A stretch of 64,000 bases of DNA from Citreicoccus inhibens (GTDB lineage: Bacteria > Myxococcota > Myxococcia > Myxococcales > Myxococcaceae): positions 1-64,000 of the forward strand of contig NZ_JAHNZT010000015.1 in assembly GCF_019039035.1 (NCBI RefSeq), in the 5' to 3' direction. Shown in pieces: positions 6,979-15,559 of the stretch (the stretch's first letter is position 1; every line of letters begins with the position of its first letter). A program made the position numbers and the translations under genes. The notes below the pieces were generated by a model. The model had not been told where the DNA came from. It was given only the letters and a program-made list of their open reading frames with translations, and did not search any database.

Positions 6979-8982
6979 ATGCGAGGCCTCTACTCCGGGC
7001 GCCTTCCGTCGAGCCGGCGCAGTTCTCCGTTGCCCTTCCAGGCAGCGGTCCTGAGCCTGATGCTGGCCACGACAGCGGCCCACGCGGAGCAAAACCCGTT
7101 CTCGCGCGGCTTCGACGCCGTGCCCGTGAAGCCCACCGCCGCGCAGCTCAGCGGCATCGCGCTGGAGGGCACGCGCGCGCAGCCCACGGGAAGTTTCCGC
7201 GGCGCGCTGCTGCTCGACTTCAACTGGCGCATCCTGTCGCTGAAGCTCGGTGACGAGAAGCTGGGCAACCTGCTGCCGTACCGGCTGGATGCGCACCTGC
7301 TCTTCGCCTATCAGTTGCTGGAGCGGCTGGAGCTGGGGGTGGACCTGCCCGTCACGTTGCTTCAGGGCGACCACTTCCAATTGCTGCGCGACGCGCTGAA
7401 CGCGCCGGACTTCCCGGGCGCGGCGGGCGTCAGCGCCACCACGCTGGGGGACATCCGGCTGTTGCCGCGCGTGAGCATCCTGGCGCCCGAGAACTTCCCG
7501 GTGGGACTCGCGCTGGTCGCCGAGGTGCGGCTGCCCACGGGAAGCGCGGCCAGCTTCACGGGAGAGCGCGGCGTCGTGTTCGCGCCGCGCGTGGCACTCG
7601 AGCAGAAGCTGGGGCCCCTTCCCGTGCGGCTGTTGGGCAACGTGGGCGTGCTGCTCCGGCCGCAGGCGCAGTACCTCAACCTGCTCGTGGATGATGAGCT
7701 GACGATGGGCGCGGGCGGCATCGTGGACCTGCCCGACCTGGGCCGCATGCATGACGTGCAGGCGCTGGCGGAGATGCACCTGCGGACTCCGCTCGTGCGC
7801 CCGTTCACGTTCAATCAGGCGGACTCGTTCAAGTCTCCCTGGGAGCTGCTCGTCGGTGCGCGCACGAAAATCTGGGGCAACTGGGGCCTGGAGCTGAACG
7901 TGGGCCGCGGCCTCAACGTCACCACGGGCTACGGCCGCGAGGCCCTGCGCGTGATGTTCGCGCTGCGCTACGACGAGGCGTTCCTCGACTCGGATGGCGA
8001 CGGCATCCCCGACGTGCGAGACCGCTGCCCCACCGTGCCCGAGGACAAGGACGGCTTCCAGGACTCGGATGGCTGCCCCGACCCGGACAACGATGGGGAC
8101 GGCATCGCGGACGGCTTGGACGCGTGCCCGGACCAGAAGGGCCCGGCGGACCGCAAGGGCTGCCCGGTGGAGCCCGACAAGGACACCGACGGCGATGGCG
8201 TCATCGACCGTCTGGACAAGTGCCCGACCAAGCCAGGCCCGAAGGATTACGACGGCTGCCCGGACACGGACCTCGACGAGGTCCCGGACGGCGAGGACGA
8301 CTGCCCCGATGTGGCGGGCCCACCCGAGAACAACGGCTGCCCGTTCGACTCGCCGCCCTACGTCATCGTCGAGTCCGACCGCATCCGCATCAAGGGAAAC
8401 ATCCTCTTCGAGACGGGCTCGGCCATCATCCAGAAGCAGTCGTATCCGCTGCTCGATGAGGTGGCCACGGTGCTGCGCAAGAACCCCACGCTGGGGCCGG
8501 TGCAGATCGAAGGGCACACGGACAATCGAGGCTCGCGCACGCTCAACGTCGACCTGTCGAATCGGCGCGCGCGGTCCGTGCTCGACTACCTGGCGGGCAA
8601 GGGCATCGACCGCAAGCGCATGACGTCGCGAGGCTTCGGGTTCGACAAGCCCATCGCGACGAACGACACGGCGCTCGGCCGCGCGAAGAACCGTCGCGTC
8701 GACTTCCGCCTCGTGAAGTCCGAGATTGAAACGGCGCCGCGAGAGACGGTCATTCAGCCAGGGCAGACACCTCCCGCGGCGGGCACGGACAAGTCCAGCG
8801 CGCCGCAGCCATCGACGACCACGGACAAGAAGGCCCCGGCTCCGAGTCCCGACAAGTCCACGGCTCCGCAGCCGTCGACGGGTTCGGACAAGAAGAAGGC
8901 CGAGCAGCCCGCTCCAGGCTCGAACCCGCCCGCGCCCGCCACGGGCTCGGACAAGAAGGCGCCTGCGACGCCCGGGAAGTAA
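6979..8982 (+). CDS. OmpA-family outer membrane protein with thrombospondin type-3 repeats
   Basis: A 667-residue envelope protein. The ATG at 6979 gives a signal peptide with a basic start and a core ending in TTAAHA. Residues about 40-335 look like a beta-barrel. Residues about 336-456 are Asp-rich calcium-binding type-3 repeats (DSDGDGIPD, DSDGCPDPDNDGDGI). Residues 458-585 form the OmpA peptidoglycan-binding domain with IEGHTDNRG and NRRARSVLDYL. The last 80 residues are a low-complexity Lys/Pro/Ser tail with repeated DKK and PQPST units. The likely job is to tie outer membrane to peptidoglycan. The open frame extends upstream to 6547 inside the LysR gene, but no start is credible there. 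Confidence 0.92.
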   Translation: MRGLYSGRLPSSRRSSPLPFQAAVLSLMLATTAAHAEQNPFSRGFDAVPVKPTAAQLSGIALEGTRAQPTGSFRGALLLDFNWRILSLKLGDEKLGNLLPYRLDAHLLFAYQLLERLELGVDLPVTLLQGDHFQLLRDALNAPDFPGAAGVSATTLGDIRLLPRVSILAPENFPVGLALVAEVRLPTGSAASFTGERGVVFAPRVALEQKLGPLPVRLLGNVGVLLRPQAQYLNLLVDDELTMGAGGIVDLPDLGRMHDVQALAEMHLRTPLVRPFTFNQADSFKSPWELLVGARTKIWGNWGLELNVGRGLNVTTGYGREALRVMFALRYDEAFLDSDGDGIPDVRDRCPTVPEDKDGFQDSDGCPDPDNDGDGIADGLDACPDQKGPADRKGCPVEPDKDTDGDGVIDRLDKCPTKPGPKDYDGCPDTDLDEVPDGEDDCPDVAGPPENNGCPFDSPPYVIVESDRIRIKGNILFETGSAIIQKQSYPLLDEVATVLRKNPTLGPVQIEGHTDNRGSRTLNVDLSNRRARSVLDYLAGKGIDRKRMTSRGFGFDKPIATNDTALGRAKNRRVDFRLVKSEIETAPRETVIQPGQTPPAAGTDKSSAPQPSTTTDKKAPAPSPDKSTAPQPSTGSDKKKAEQPAPGSNPPAPATGSDKKAPATPGK

Positions 8983-9318
8983 CCCACAGCGAGGACCTCC
9001 AGGCGCGCCGCCTGCCTCCCAACAAGGGCAGGCAGGCCCGCCCCCGCGAGACCGCGTCTCGTCGCGCACGGCGCCATGGCGTGCGGGATGCGGAGCCGCA
9101 CCCCGACCTGTGTGGCGAGGACACGCGCGGACTTGGTTGGCGGGGGCTCCGCGCAGGGAGCGGGCACGCCGGGACAAGGCGCTTGCCCGGCTCGATGCGC
9201 AGCCCACAGCGGCGCGCTCAACGGAACAGCGGGGCGCGCCCTCGACCCACCACCGGGCTTCGCGAGCCTCCCCGGTGCGGAGGAGGCGGGGGGCATCTCA
9301 GCGAGCCTTCACCGCGGC
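8983..9318. other. Intergenic region, 336 bp
   Basis: Between the convergent OmpA-like and TlpA-like genes. The only structure seen is a 7-bp inverted repeat GCCTGCC (9010-9016) and GGCAGGC (9027-9033), a possible weak terminator without a T-run. Open frames crossing it look like GC-rich shadows. Confidence 0.5.
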
Positions 9319-9894
9319 TCACAGGTCCAGCGCGCGCTCGATGCGGCGCCGGAGTGCATCCTCGGACAGCATGCCGCGCTGGGCGTCCGTCACCTTGCCG
9401 TCGCGATCCAGGAAGTAGAGCGTCGGCAGCGCGTTCACCTGGAACTCGGCCGCCAGCTCATCCGGCGCGTACACGACGTGCGGCGCCAGCCCCGGCTGGA
9501 AGCGGCGCAGGAAGTAATCCACCTCTTGCGCGGCGGTCGCATCGTCATCGCGGTTGGCGGCGACGAAGACGAGCCCCTTCGACTCGTACTCCTTCGCCAG
9601 CTTCACGAGCGACGGCATCTCCTCGCGGCATGGCGGGCACCACGTCGCCCAGAAGTCGAGCATCACCACCTTGCCGCGCAGGTCCGCCAGCGACAGCGTG
9701 CCACCGTCATGCTTGCGCATCTGCAAGGTGGGCGCTGACGTCCCATCCGGAGCCAGCCGGGCCCGCTGCGCCTCGCGGACCCCGAGGAAGGCCACCGCGG
9801 CCATCCCCAGCACCGCCACCACCGTCAGCACGGTCTTCACGGCGTCACCGCGACGGTCTGGCGGCTTCGCTTCCTCGGTCCCTGCATCTGTCAC
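9319..9894 (-). CDS. TlpA/ResA-like thiol:disulfide oxidoreductase
   Basis: A 191-residue membrane-anchored thioredoxin-fold protein. The start is GTG at 9894, with GAGGAG upstream. Residues 19-38 are the membrane segment; the active site WCPPC has its cysteines at residues 86 and 89, inside FWATWCPPCREEMPSL, the signature of the AhpC/TSA-TlpA group. Such proteins reduce disulfides outside the cytoplasm, for example in cytochrome c maturation. The start overlaps the stop of the upstream CFI-box gene (GTGA), so the two are translationally coupled. Confidence 0.93.
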   Translation of the reverse strand: MTDAGTEEAKPPDRRGDAVKTVLTVVAVLGMAAVAFLGVREAQRARLAPDGTSAPTLQMRKHDGGTLSLADLRGKVVMLDFWATWCPPCREEMPSLVKLAKEYESKGLVFVAANRDDDATAAQEVDYFLRRFQPGLAPHVVYAPDELAAEFQVNALPTLYFLDRDGKVTDAQRGMLSEDALRRRIERALDL

Positions 9895-10967
9895 GCGCGT
9901 TCGCTCCTCGTGAGGCGGTGGTGCACCCGCACCAGCGCCCAGCGCACTCCTGCCCGAACCCGAGGACGGCGCACCACCCAGTCCGCCACGGACGGTCCAA
10001 ATCGATAGTAGCCCCGGATGAACCCTCGACCGAGCCGGCTCTTCCGCAGCACCTCGTCACGGTACGCGCGGAACGCCACCAACTCCGGCGCGCCCGCCCC
10101 GAACGCCGCCGTCGCCACGAAGCACGACGCCGCTGGACTCACCCACATGAGCTTGCCGTTGGTGAGGTTCACCACGACCTTCAGCTCGCGCTGCTCCGTG
10201 TAGAGGAACGCGAGCAGGTCGCGCCGCGCCGCGGGGAAGTCCTGCCCGCTCGCCTCCTCGAAGTCGATGCGCGTGGTGGCCGCCGTGCCCACCTCGTCCA
10301 CCGTGAAGCGGTAGCGCTTGGAGCTGCTGCGCACCTCCACCTCGAGCCCCCGCAGCTCCCCGAAGTACGCCAGGAACGGCGTGCGACACGCCGGGCAGAT
10401 GAAGCGGTGGTAGGCGTGGCTCGCGATGAACGCGTAGTCGCCCATCCGCTTGCAGCCCGTGTTGGGGCACACCAGCTTCACGCTCGCCTGGGGCGCGGGG
10501 CGGGGATCGAACCGCGACTGCCCCGTCGCCTTGTCGAACACCGGCGGCGGACGCGAGGGCTGCGCCACCATCTGTCGCGTCGGATGCGCCGAGCGCTCCA
10601 GGTCCTGCGCGCGTCGCCACGCCAGCTCGGCGGCCTCCAGGCGCCCGTCCGCCGTGTGCACCAACGCCTCGCCATGCGCGCGCAGTGCCTCGATGAGGCG
10701 ATCCACCAGCGGCGACACCGCGGGCTCTCGCGCCACGGCCAACGCCTCGGCGAGCACCCGCTCCACGTCCGGCAACAACGCCTGCGCCGCCTTGCGCGAG
10801 GGGTCCTCCGCGCGACGGTAGACAGGCGGCTCCGGGATGCGAGCGAACAACGCCGAGGCCGAGGCCCGCACGCGCTCCAGCGCCACGGTCCCTGGGCCCA
10901 CATTCATTCCCGCCGCCCGCTGTTGGGCGGCCCTGAAGAGTTCTTCCGGCTGCAAGGCCCCGGACAT
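9891..10967 (-). CDS. CFI-box C-terminal domain protein with zinc ribbon
   Basis: A 358-residue protein of unknown function. Residues 1-165 are mostly helical. Residues 166-194 hold a zinc ribbon (CPNTGC ... CPAC). Residues about 200-270 form a domain with a beta-rich look. From residue 281 it carries CFVATAAFG, then a run LVAFRAYRDEVL and GRGFIRGYYRFGPSVADWV, which matches the C-terminal CFI-box motif seen at the end of many otherwise unrelated bacterial proteins. It has no signal peptide. It is the first gene of a two-gene operon with the TlpA-like protein, overlapping by 4 nt. The function of the CFI box is not known to me beyond the motif description. Confidence 0.85.
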   Translation of the reverse strand: MSGALQPEELFRAAQQRAAGMNVGPGTVALERVRASASALFARIPEPPVYRRAEDPSRKAAQALLPDVERVLAEALAVAREPAVSPLVDRLIEALRAHGEALVHTADGRLEAAELAWRRAQDLERSAHPTRQMVAQPSRPPPVFDKATGQSRFDPRPAPQASVKLVCPNTGCKRMGDYAFIASHAYHRFICPACRTPFLAYFGELRGLEVEVRSSSKRYRFTVDEVGTAATTRIDFEEASGQDFPAARRDLLAFLYTEQRELKVVVNLTNGKLMWVSPAASCFVATAAFGAGAPELVAFRAYRDEVLRKSRLGRGFIRGYYRFGPSVADWVVRRPRVRAGVRWALVRVHHRLTRSERA

Positions 10968-11067
10968 TAGGGGGCTGCCCCCGCCCTGTCAGCGACTCCC
11001 TGCCCCCCGGTCGGAAACTCGCCAACCTGCCCCTTCCCCTGTATGACGAGGTAGGAGGATGTGAAAC

Positions 11068-11358
11068 ATGGGTGCCTTGAAGTTCATCGTCTGGACGGCG
11101 TGCGCGGTGGGGCTGGGCGTCTTCCTGGCTCAAGGCCGCGTGGACGGGCGCTCCCCGCTGGAGCACATGGAGCGCGCGTGGAAGCGCACCGTGAACCCCT
11201 CGACGATGGACAAGGTGAAGGGCGGACTCGAGGACGCCATCGACGACGCGAAGGATGCGGTCTCCACCCACAAGAAGGCCGAGCCCGCGGCGCCGCGTGA
11301 GCGCATCACCGCCGAGGATCGTGCGGCAATCAACCGCATCATCGCTCAGAAGAAGTAA
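11068..11358 (+). CDS. Small membrane-anchored hypothetical protein
   Basis: A 96-residue protein. A single N-terminal hydrophobic segment (residues 5-22, FIVWTACAVGLGVFLAQG) acts as an uncleaved anchor or signal; the rest is charged and helical, with Lys/Asp/Ala-rich stretches resembling a short coiled coil. AGGAGG lies 10 nt before the ATG, so expression should be good. It precedes the HtrA protease by 87 nt in the same direction and may share its transcript. No family recognised. Confidence 0.75.
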   Translation: MGALKFIVWTACAVGLGVFLAQGRVDGRSPLEHMERAWKRTVNPSTMDKVKGGLEDAIDDAKDAVSTHKKAEPAAPRERITAEDRAAINRIIAQKK

Positions 11359-11445
11359 GCCGCACGCCATGGGCCCCGCCTGGCCGCTTCCGCTCTTCCC
11401 CACCGCTCCTTAGCTTCGCGCTGTCGGTGGCTGGGTGGAGGCGGT

Positions 11446-12690
11446 ATGGGCTGGACCCGAGTCAAGGGCCTCATCGGAGTGGCCGCGCTACTCGTCGCGC
11501 TGGGCGCGCCCGCCTGGGCCTCGCGCCCGCTGTGGGTGGAGGCCCCCCATCGCGCGCTGAATCGACAGCGCTCCATCATCAGCGACGTGGCGAGGCGGGC
11601 GATGCCGGCCGTGGTGTCCATCACCACACGCCAGGCCACCACCGAGTCCGTCGTGTCCGGCGAGGAGCCCCAGAAGGGCATCGGCTCGGGCTTCATCATC
11701 CACCCGGATGGCTACATCCTCACCAGCGCGCACGTGGTGGAAGGCGCCACGGAGGTCCTCATCTCCGTGCTCGACACGCGGGGCTATCCCGAGGAGTTCC
11801 CGGCGCGAGTGGTGGGCGAGGACCCGCGCACGGACTGCGCGCTCCTGAAAATCTCCGCGCCGCGCAAGCTGCCCGTGCTGAAGCTCGCCTCCGCGTCGCA
11901 CGTGCGCGTGGCGGATTGGATCGTCGTCATCGGCAACCCCTTCGGGCTGGCGCACTCGGTGACGGTGGGCGTGGTGAGCTACCTGGGCCGCACGGACGTG
12001 ACGCCCAACGGCCGCGACGGCGACTTCGACTACATCCAGATGGACGCCTCCATCAACCCGGGCAACTCGGGCGGGCCGGTGCTGGACATCCACGGTGACG
12101 TGGTCGCGGTGGCCAACGCCGTGAACGTGGCGGGCCAGGGCATCGGCTTCGCCATCCCCATCGACATCGCCAAGACGGTGATTCCGCACCTGAAGGCCCG
12201 CGGCCGCATGCGCCGGGGCTGGCTGGGCATCAGCGTGCAGGACTACTCGCCCGAGGTGGCCGCCGCCTTCAACCTGCCCCAGGGGCGGGGCGTGGTGGTG
12301 ACGGACGTCATCGAGGGAGGCCCCGGGGCCGCCGCGGGCCTGCGCGTGGGTGACGTCATCACCCGACTCGACCAGCGCGCCGTCTCGCGGGCCCACACCA
12401 TGCGCTGGCAGGTGGCGGCCCGAGGCGTGGGCCATCGCGTGAAGCTCCAGGTGAACCGGCTGGGACACCCGCTCCGGGTGCGCGTGAAGCTGGAGGAGAT
12501 GCCGCCCGAGGAGCCCTCGCCCGCCCAGGCCATGGCGACGGCGCCCCCCGCGCCTCGCCGGCCCACGCGCTCCAACTCCGTGCTGGAGGACCTGCTGTCT
12601 CCTGTCCCCCGCGCCCGGGCCTTCCATCCAGGCGGGGAGGCGTTCCGCGCCTCGCCCGACGACGCCGAGGATGATCCGCCCGAGCCCTGA
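11446..12690 (+). CDS. HtrA/DegP-type serine protease with one PDZ domain
   Basis: A 414-residue periplasmic quality-control protease. Signal peptide residues 1-25. The chymotrypsin-like domain has a complete triad: His96 (TSAHVVEG), Asp130 (DPRTDCALL) and Ser208 (NPGNSGGPV). A single PDZ domain follows at about residues 245-345, with the carboxylate-binding stretch RRGWLGISVQ at its start. The last 60 residues are Pro-rich and probably disordered. With one PDZ domain it resembles DegS in layout, but the signal peptide looks cleavable. Upstream is a small membrane-anchored protein, which might be a partner; that is only positional. Confidence 0.94.
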   Translation: MGWTRVKGLIGVAALLVALGAPAWASRPLWVEAPHRALNRQRSIISDVARRAMPAVVSITTRQATTESVVSGEEPQKGIGSGFIIHPDGYILTSAHVVEGATEVLISVLDTRGYPEEFPARVVGEDPRTDCALLKISAPRKLPVLKLASASHVRVADWIVVIGNPFGLAHSVTVGVVSYLGRTDVTPNGRDGDFDYIQMDASINPGNSGGPVLDIHGDVVAVANAVNVAGQGIGFAIPIDIAKTVIPHLKARGRMRRGWLGISVQDYSPEVAAAFNLPQGRGVVVTDVIEGGPGAAAGLRVGDVITRLDQRAVSRAHTMRWQVAARGVGHRVKLQVNRLGHPLRVRVKLEEMPPEEPSPAQAMATAPPAPRRPTRSNSVLEDLLSPVPRARAFHPGGEAFRASPDDAEDDPPEP

Positions 12691-12843
12691 CGGAAGGCCC
12701 GGTGAGGCGGCTCCTGGGCCGCCAGCCTCCTTGCGTTCCGGTTCCTCGGGCGATACACAGTGCGCCTTTTTCATACTCGGCGACGCGTCCCTCCGACGTG
12801 GCGCCGCGGGTCACGCGCAACGTTTCGCAGGAGAGGTTCCACA

Positions 12844-13116
12844 ATGGCTGAGGCCACCCAGACGACCAAGAAGCTCACCCACTGGCCGCGCACCGCCAAG
12901 GGCAGCGGCAAGAAGGCGTGCACCGTGGAGGGCTGCAAGCGCCCCTACCGCGCCAAGAGCTACTGCTTCTTCCACTTCAAGAAGTGGCGCCAGGGCGACC
13001 TGCCCCACTCGCGCTACCGCGTCTGCTCCAAGGCGGAGTGCCGCACCAAGACGATGAAGGGCGGCATGTGCGAGAAGCACTACAACGAGACGTACAAGAA
13101 GGAGGCGGCGGCCTAG
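12844..13116 (+). CDS. Small Cys-rich protein with two C-x4-C-x9-C-x2-H zinc-binding-like modules
   Basis: A 90-residue basic protein. Two tandem modules have identical spacing: CTVEGC ... CFFH and CSKAEC ... CEKH, both C-x4-C-x9-C-x2-H. This would bind two zinc ions. The first module is followed by a basic stretch (FKKWRQG). ATG at 12844 is preceded by CAGGAGAGG. Short proteins of this look are annotated in Myxococcus as vegetative proteins, but no function is known to me; nucleic-acid binding is a reasonable guess from charge and fold. Monocistronic, convergent with the methyltransferase gene. Confidence 0.85.
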   Translation: MAEATQTTKKLTHWPRTAKGSGKKACTVEGCKRPYRAKSYCFFHFKKWRQGDLPHSRYRVCSKAECRTKTMKGGMCEKHYNETYKKEAAA

Positions 13117-13164
13117 ATCAGGCCCCGTCGTTCCCGCGTCTCGCGGCGCCGGGACGTCCCCGCC

Positions 13165-13896
13165 TCAGCGGGCGGCGTCCCGGGCCACCGCGCGCCCCAG
13201 GTGCTTGAAGGCGTTGAGCCACAACTCCGCCTCGCGCTGGGTCAGCTTCGCTCGCATCAGACTCAGGTTCAGCTCGTTCAGCACGTGGTGCGGCGCCTCT
13301 GGATTGAGGAAGTCCGCCTGCAACAGCACCTCGCGCATGCGCTGTCCCAGCGCGTTCAACGTGCCCAGGCGCGCCCCCGGCTCGGGCGCCGGCTCCGCGG
13401 GCAGCTCCAACCCCTGACGGTGGCAGAGGTACATCAGCACCGCGGCGGACTGCGCTAGGTTCATGGACGGCTGCACGTCACACGTGGGGATGGCGAGCAC
13501 GTCCTCGCACCTGGCCAGCTCCTCGTCGGACATGCCGCGCTGCTCGCCGCCAAAGACGAGCGCCACCCGTCCCCGCCGGCTCTCCTCCGCCAGCCGCCGC
13601 ACCGCCTCCTCGGGGGTCAGCGCGGACCGCCCCTCCAACTGGGTGCGAGACGTGGTGCCCACCGCGTACACGCAGTCGGTGAGCGCCTCTGGCAGATCGC
13701 GAACCACCGTCATGGCCTCGAGCAAATGCTCGCTCTTCACGGCGAGGCGCTCGGCCCCCCGGAACGAGGTGATGACGGGATCGGACAGAATGAGCCGGGA
13801 GAAGCCGAAGTTGGCCATGACCCGGGCGACGGCACCCATGTTCTCGGGTGATCGCGTCTGATGAAGAACAACGGTCAGGTACTCACCCGGACGCAT
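13165..13896 (-). CDS. TrmJ/TrmH-like RNA 2'-O-methyltransferase
   Basis: A 243-residue SPOUT-fold enzyme. The three SpoU motifs are visible: NMGAVARVMANFGF near the start, VALVFGGEQRGMSDEEL in the middle, and IPTCDVQPSMNLAQSAAVLMY, which forms the knot that binds S-adenosylmethionine. Length and the ending domain match TrmJ, which methylates position 32 of tRNAs, but other TrmH-family targets are possible. The start MRPGEYLTVVLHQ is chosen over the longer open frame because it matches the family N-terminus. Divergent from the lipoprotein gene, with only 51 nt between the starts. Confidence 0.9.
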   Translation of the reverse strand: MRPGEYLTVVLHQTRSPENMGAVARVMANFGFSRLILSDPVITSFRGAERLAVKSEHLLEAMTVVRDLPEALTDCVYAVGTTSRTQLEGRSALTPEEAVRRLAEESRRGRVALVFGGEQRGMSDEELARCEDVLAIPTCDVQPSMNLAQSAAVLMYLCHRQGLELPAEPAPEPGARLGTLNALGQRMREVLLQADFLNPEAPHHVLNELNLSLMRAKLTQREAELWLNAFKHLGRAVARDAAR

Positions 13897-13934
13897 GCCT
13901 CCGAGTTTAGCTGGTGGCGCGTGGGAGTGATCGG

Positions 13935-13940
13935 TATATT
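13935..13940 (+). promoter_or_regulatory. -10-like element of a possible leaderless transcript
   Basis: TATATT ends 7 nt before the ATG of the lipoprotein gene at 13948. Transcription from it would start at about the start codon. No Shine-Dalgarno sequence is evident and the -35 region is weak. On the other strand TAAACT (complement of 13904-13909) sits similarly close to the methyltransferase start at 13896. Confidence 0.3.
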
Positions 13941-13947
13941 CCTGCGA

Positions 13948-14535
13948 ATGCGTCGCTGGGCCCCTGGCTTGCTCCTGTCGCTGTTCGTCCTCACCGCGTG
14001 TGGTGGCGCGGGCACTCCTGTGCGGCCCGCGATGAACGCCCGTCAAGCCCTGACCAGCGCACCGGAAGCGGTGGAGTTCGAGTCGCCCGGCACGCGCCTG
14101 GAGATGTTCCGCGACATCGCGCGCCAGTCGGAGACGGAGGCCGGGCAGTCCGCACAGGGCCTGGTGCTGTTCCCCATCAGCCAGGAAGGCGAGTTCGTGG
14201 CGGCGCCGGGCTTTGACGCGCGCACGGACCTGCTGCAGGCGCCGGACGCGGGTGGCTCGCTCCAGTTCGTCTTCGACGGCCGCGCCGGAGACCGCTGGTC
14301 CGAGGATCGCCGCGAGAGCCTGCAGGGCCTGTCCGAGCGGGAGTCGGCCGAGTTGGTGGCGCGCACGCTGCTTGCCCTCTGGGGCATCCACCCGACGGGC
14401 GTCGTGCAGGTGGACCGAGCGCAAGGCGCGCCGTACGCGGTCGCTTACGTGGATGGCATCCTGCGCATCAATCCGTCTTTCCTCTACTTGGCTGCCGCTT
14501 ACGGTCCCGCTTCCCTGGCGACCGGCAACCAGTAG
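13948..14535 (+). CDS. Hypothetical lipoprotein
   Basis: A 195-residue protein with a lipoprotein signal: RRW, a hydrophobic core and lipobox LTACG at residues 15-19. The mature part begins with a short linker and contains no motif I recognise; the segment ESAELVARTLLALWGIHPTG suggests a helical domain. The ATG at 13948 is chosen because it gives a proper lipoprotein signal; the open frame runs upstream to 13861. purC follows 64 nt downstream in the same direction and might be cotranscribed. Confidence 0.8.
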   Translation: MRRWAPGLLLSLFVLTACGGAGTPVRPAMNARQALTSAPEAVEFESPGTRLEMFRDIARQSETEAGQSAQGLVLFPISQEGEFVAAPGFDARTDLLQAPDAGGSLQFVFDGRAGDRWSEDRRESLQGLSERESAELVARTLLALWGIHPTGVVQVDRAQGAPYAVAYVDGILRINPSFLYLAAAYGPASLATGNQ

Positions 14536-14599
14536 AGTCGCGCGCCTCCAGAACCGGGCCCATCTTCCTCTGGAAGAGACGGCCACGAGGCGCATCGAC

Positions 14600-15556
14600 G
14601 TGAACACCTCCGCACTCCACGCGCAGCTCCAGCACACGCTTCGGCAGACGGACTTGCCGGCACTCGGCCAGCCGTACCGGGGCAAGGTCCGCGACACGTA
14701 CCGCCGCGGCGATCAGCTCGTCCTGGTGACGAGCGATCGGCTCTCCGCGTTCGACCACGTGCTCACCACCATCCCCTTCAAGGGCGAGGTGCTCAACCGG
14801 CTGGCGGCGTTCTGGTTCGAGCGCACGAAGCACATCTGCCCCAACCACGTCCTCGACGTGCCGGATGACAACGTCACGGTGGCCCGCGCCTGCGAGCCCT
14901 TCTCCGTGGAGGTCGTCGTGCGCGGCTACCTCACCGGCAGCCTGTGGCGGGACTACGAGAAGGGCACGCACACCGCCTACGGCCTGCCCATCCCCGCCGG
15001 GATGCGCAAGGACGAGGCGTTCCCCATGCCCATCCTCACGCCGTCCACCAAGGCCGAGTACGGCCAGCACGACGAGCCCATCTCCGAGAAGGAGATCCTC
15101 GCGCGCAACCTGGCCAGCGCCCGCGACTGGGCCCGCATCACCGAGGCGGCCCGGGGACTCTTCCTCGAGGGACAGAAGTGGGCGCGCACCCGCGGCCTCA
15201 TCCTCGTGGATACGAAGTACGAGTTCGGCAAGGTGGGCGACACGCTCTACGTCATCGACGAGATGCACACGCCCGACTCCAGCCGCTATTGGGTGGCGGA
15301 CGAGTACGAGGCCCGCTTCGCACGCGGCGAGGACCAGCGCATGCTGGACAAGGAGAACATCCGCCAGTGGCTCATCCGCGAGCGGAACTTCTCCGGCCAC
15401 GGCCCGCTGCCGGCCATCCCGGATGACGTGCGCGTGGAGCTGGCCACCAAGTACGTGGCCGCCTACGAGCGCATCACCGGCACGTCGCTCACCCTGAACG
15501 TGGGCGACGTGCACGCGCGCATCGAGCAGAACCTGCGCGCGAAGGGCTACCTCTAG
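14600..15556 (+). CDS. purC: Phosphoribosylaminoimidazole-succinocarboxamide synthase
   Basis: A 318-residue SAICAR synthetase, step 8 of de novo purine synthesis: it joins CAIR and aspartate using ATP. Recognised by YRGKVRDTY near the N-terminus, LVTSDRLSAFD, the EVVVRGYLTGSLWRDY motif and ILVDTKYEFG ... IDEMHTPDSSRYW near the C-terminus. It belongs to the longer (about 300-residue) form found in yeast and many bacteria. The start is GTG at 14600, giving MNTSALHAQL. Its stop is only 3 nt from the stop of purB, the next enzyme of the pathway, on the other strand. Confidence 0.97.
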   Translation: MNTSALHAQLQHTLRQTDLPALGQPYRGKVRDTYRRGDQLVLVTSDRLSAFDHVLTTIPFKGEVLNRLAAFWFERTKHICPNHVLDVPDDNVTVARACEPFSVEVVVRGYLTGSLWRDYEKGTHTAYGLPIPAGMRKDEAFPMPILTPSTKAEYGQHDEPISEKEILARNLASARDWARITEAARGLFLEGQKWARTRGLILVDTKYEFGKVGDTLYVIDEMHTPDSSRYWVADEYEARFARGEDQRMLDKENIRQWLIRERNFSGHGPLPAIPDDVRVELATKYVAAYERITGTSLTLNVGDVHARIEQNLRAKGYL

Positions 15557-15559
15557 GAA

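Noticed and set aside
6964-9207. 747-codon open frame on the minus strand.
   Set aside because: Shadow of the OmpA-family gene; no motif and Arg/Val/His-rich.
9076-10970. Long plus-strand frames (220 and 629 codons).
   Set aside because: Antisense to the TlpA-like and CFI-box genes, which carry recognisable motifs.
13861-13947. N-terminal extension of the lipoprotein to 13861.
   Set aside because: It would overlap the methyltransferase start and bury the lipoprotein signal; ATG 13948 gives a proper signal.
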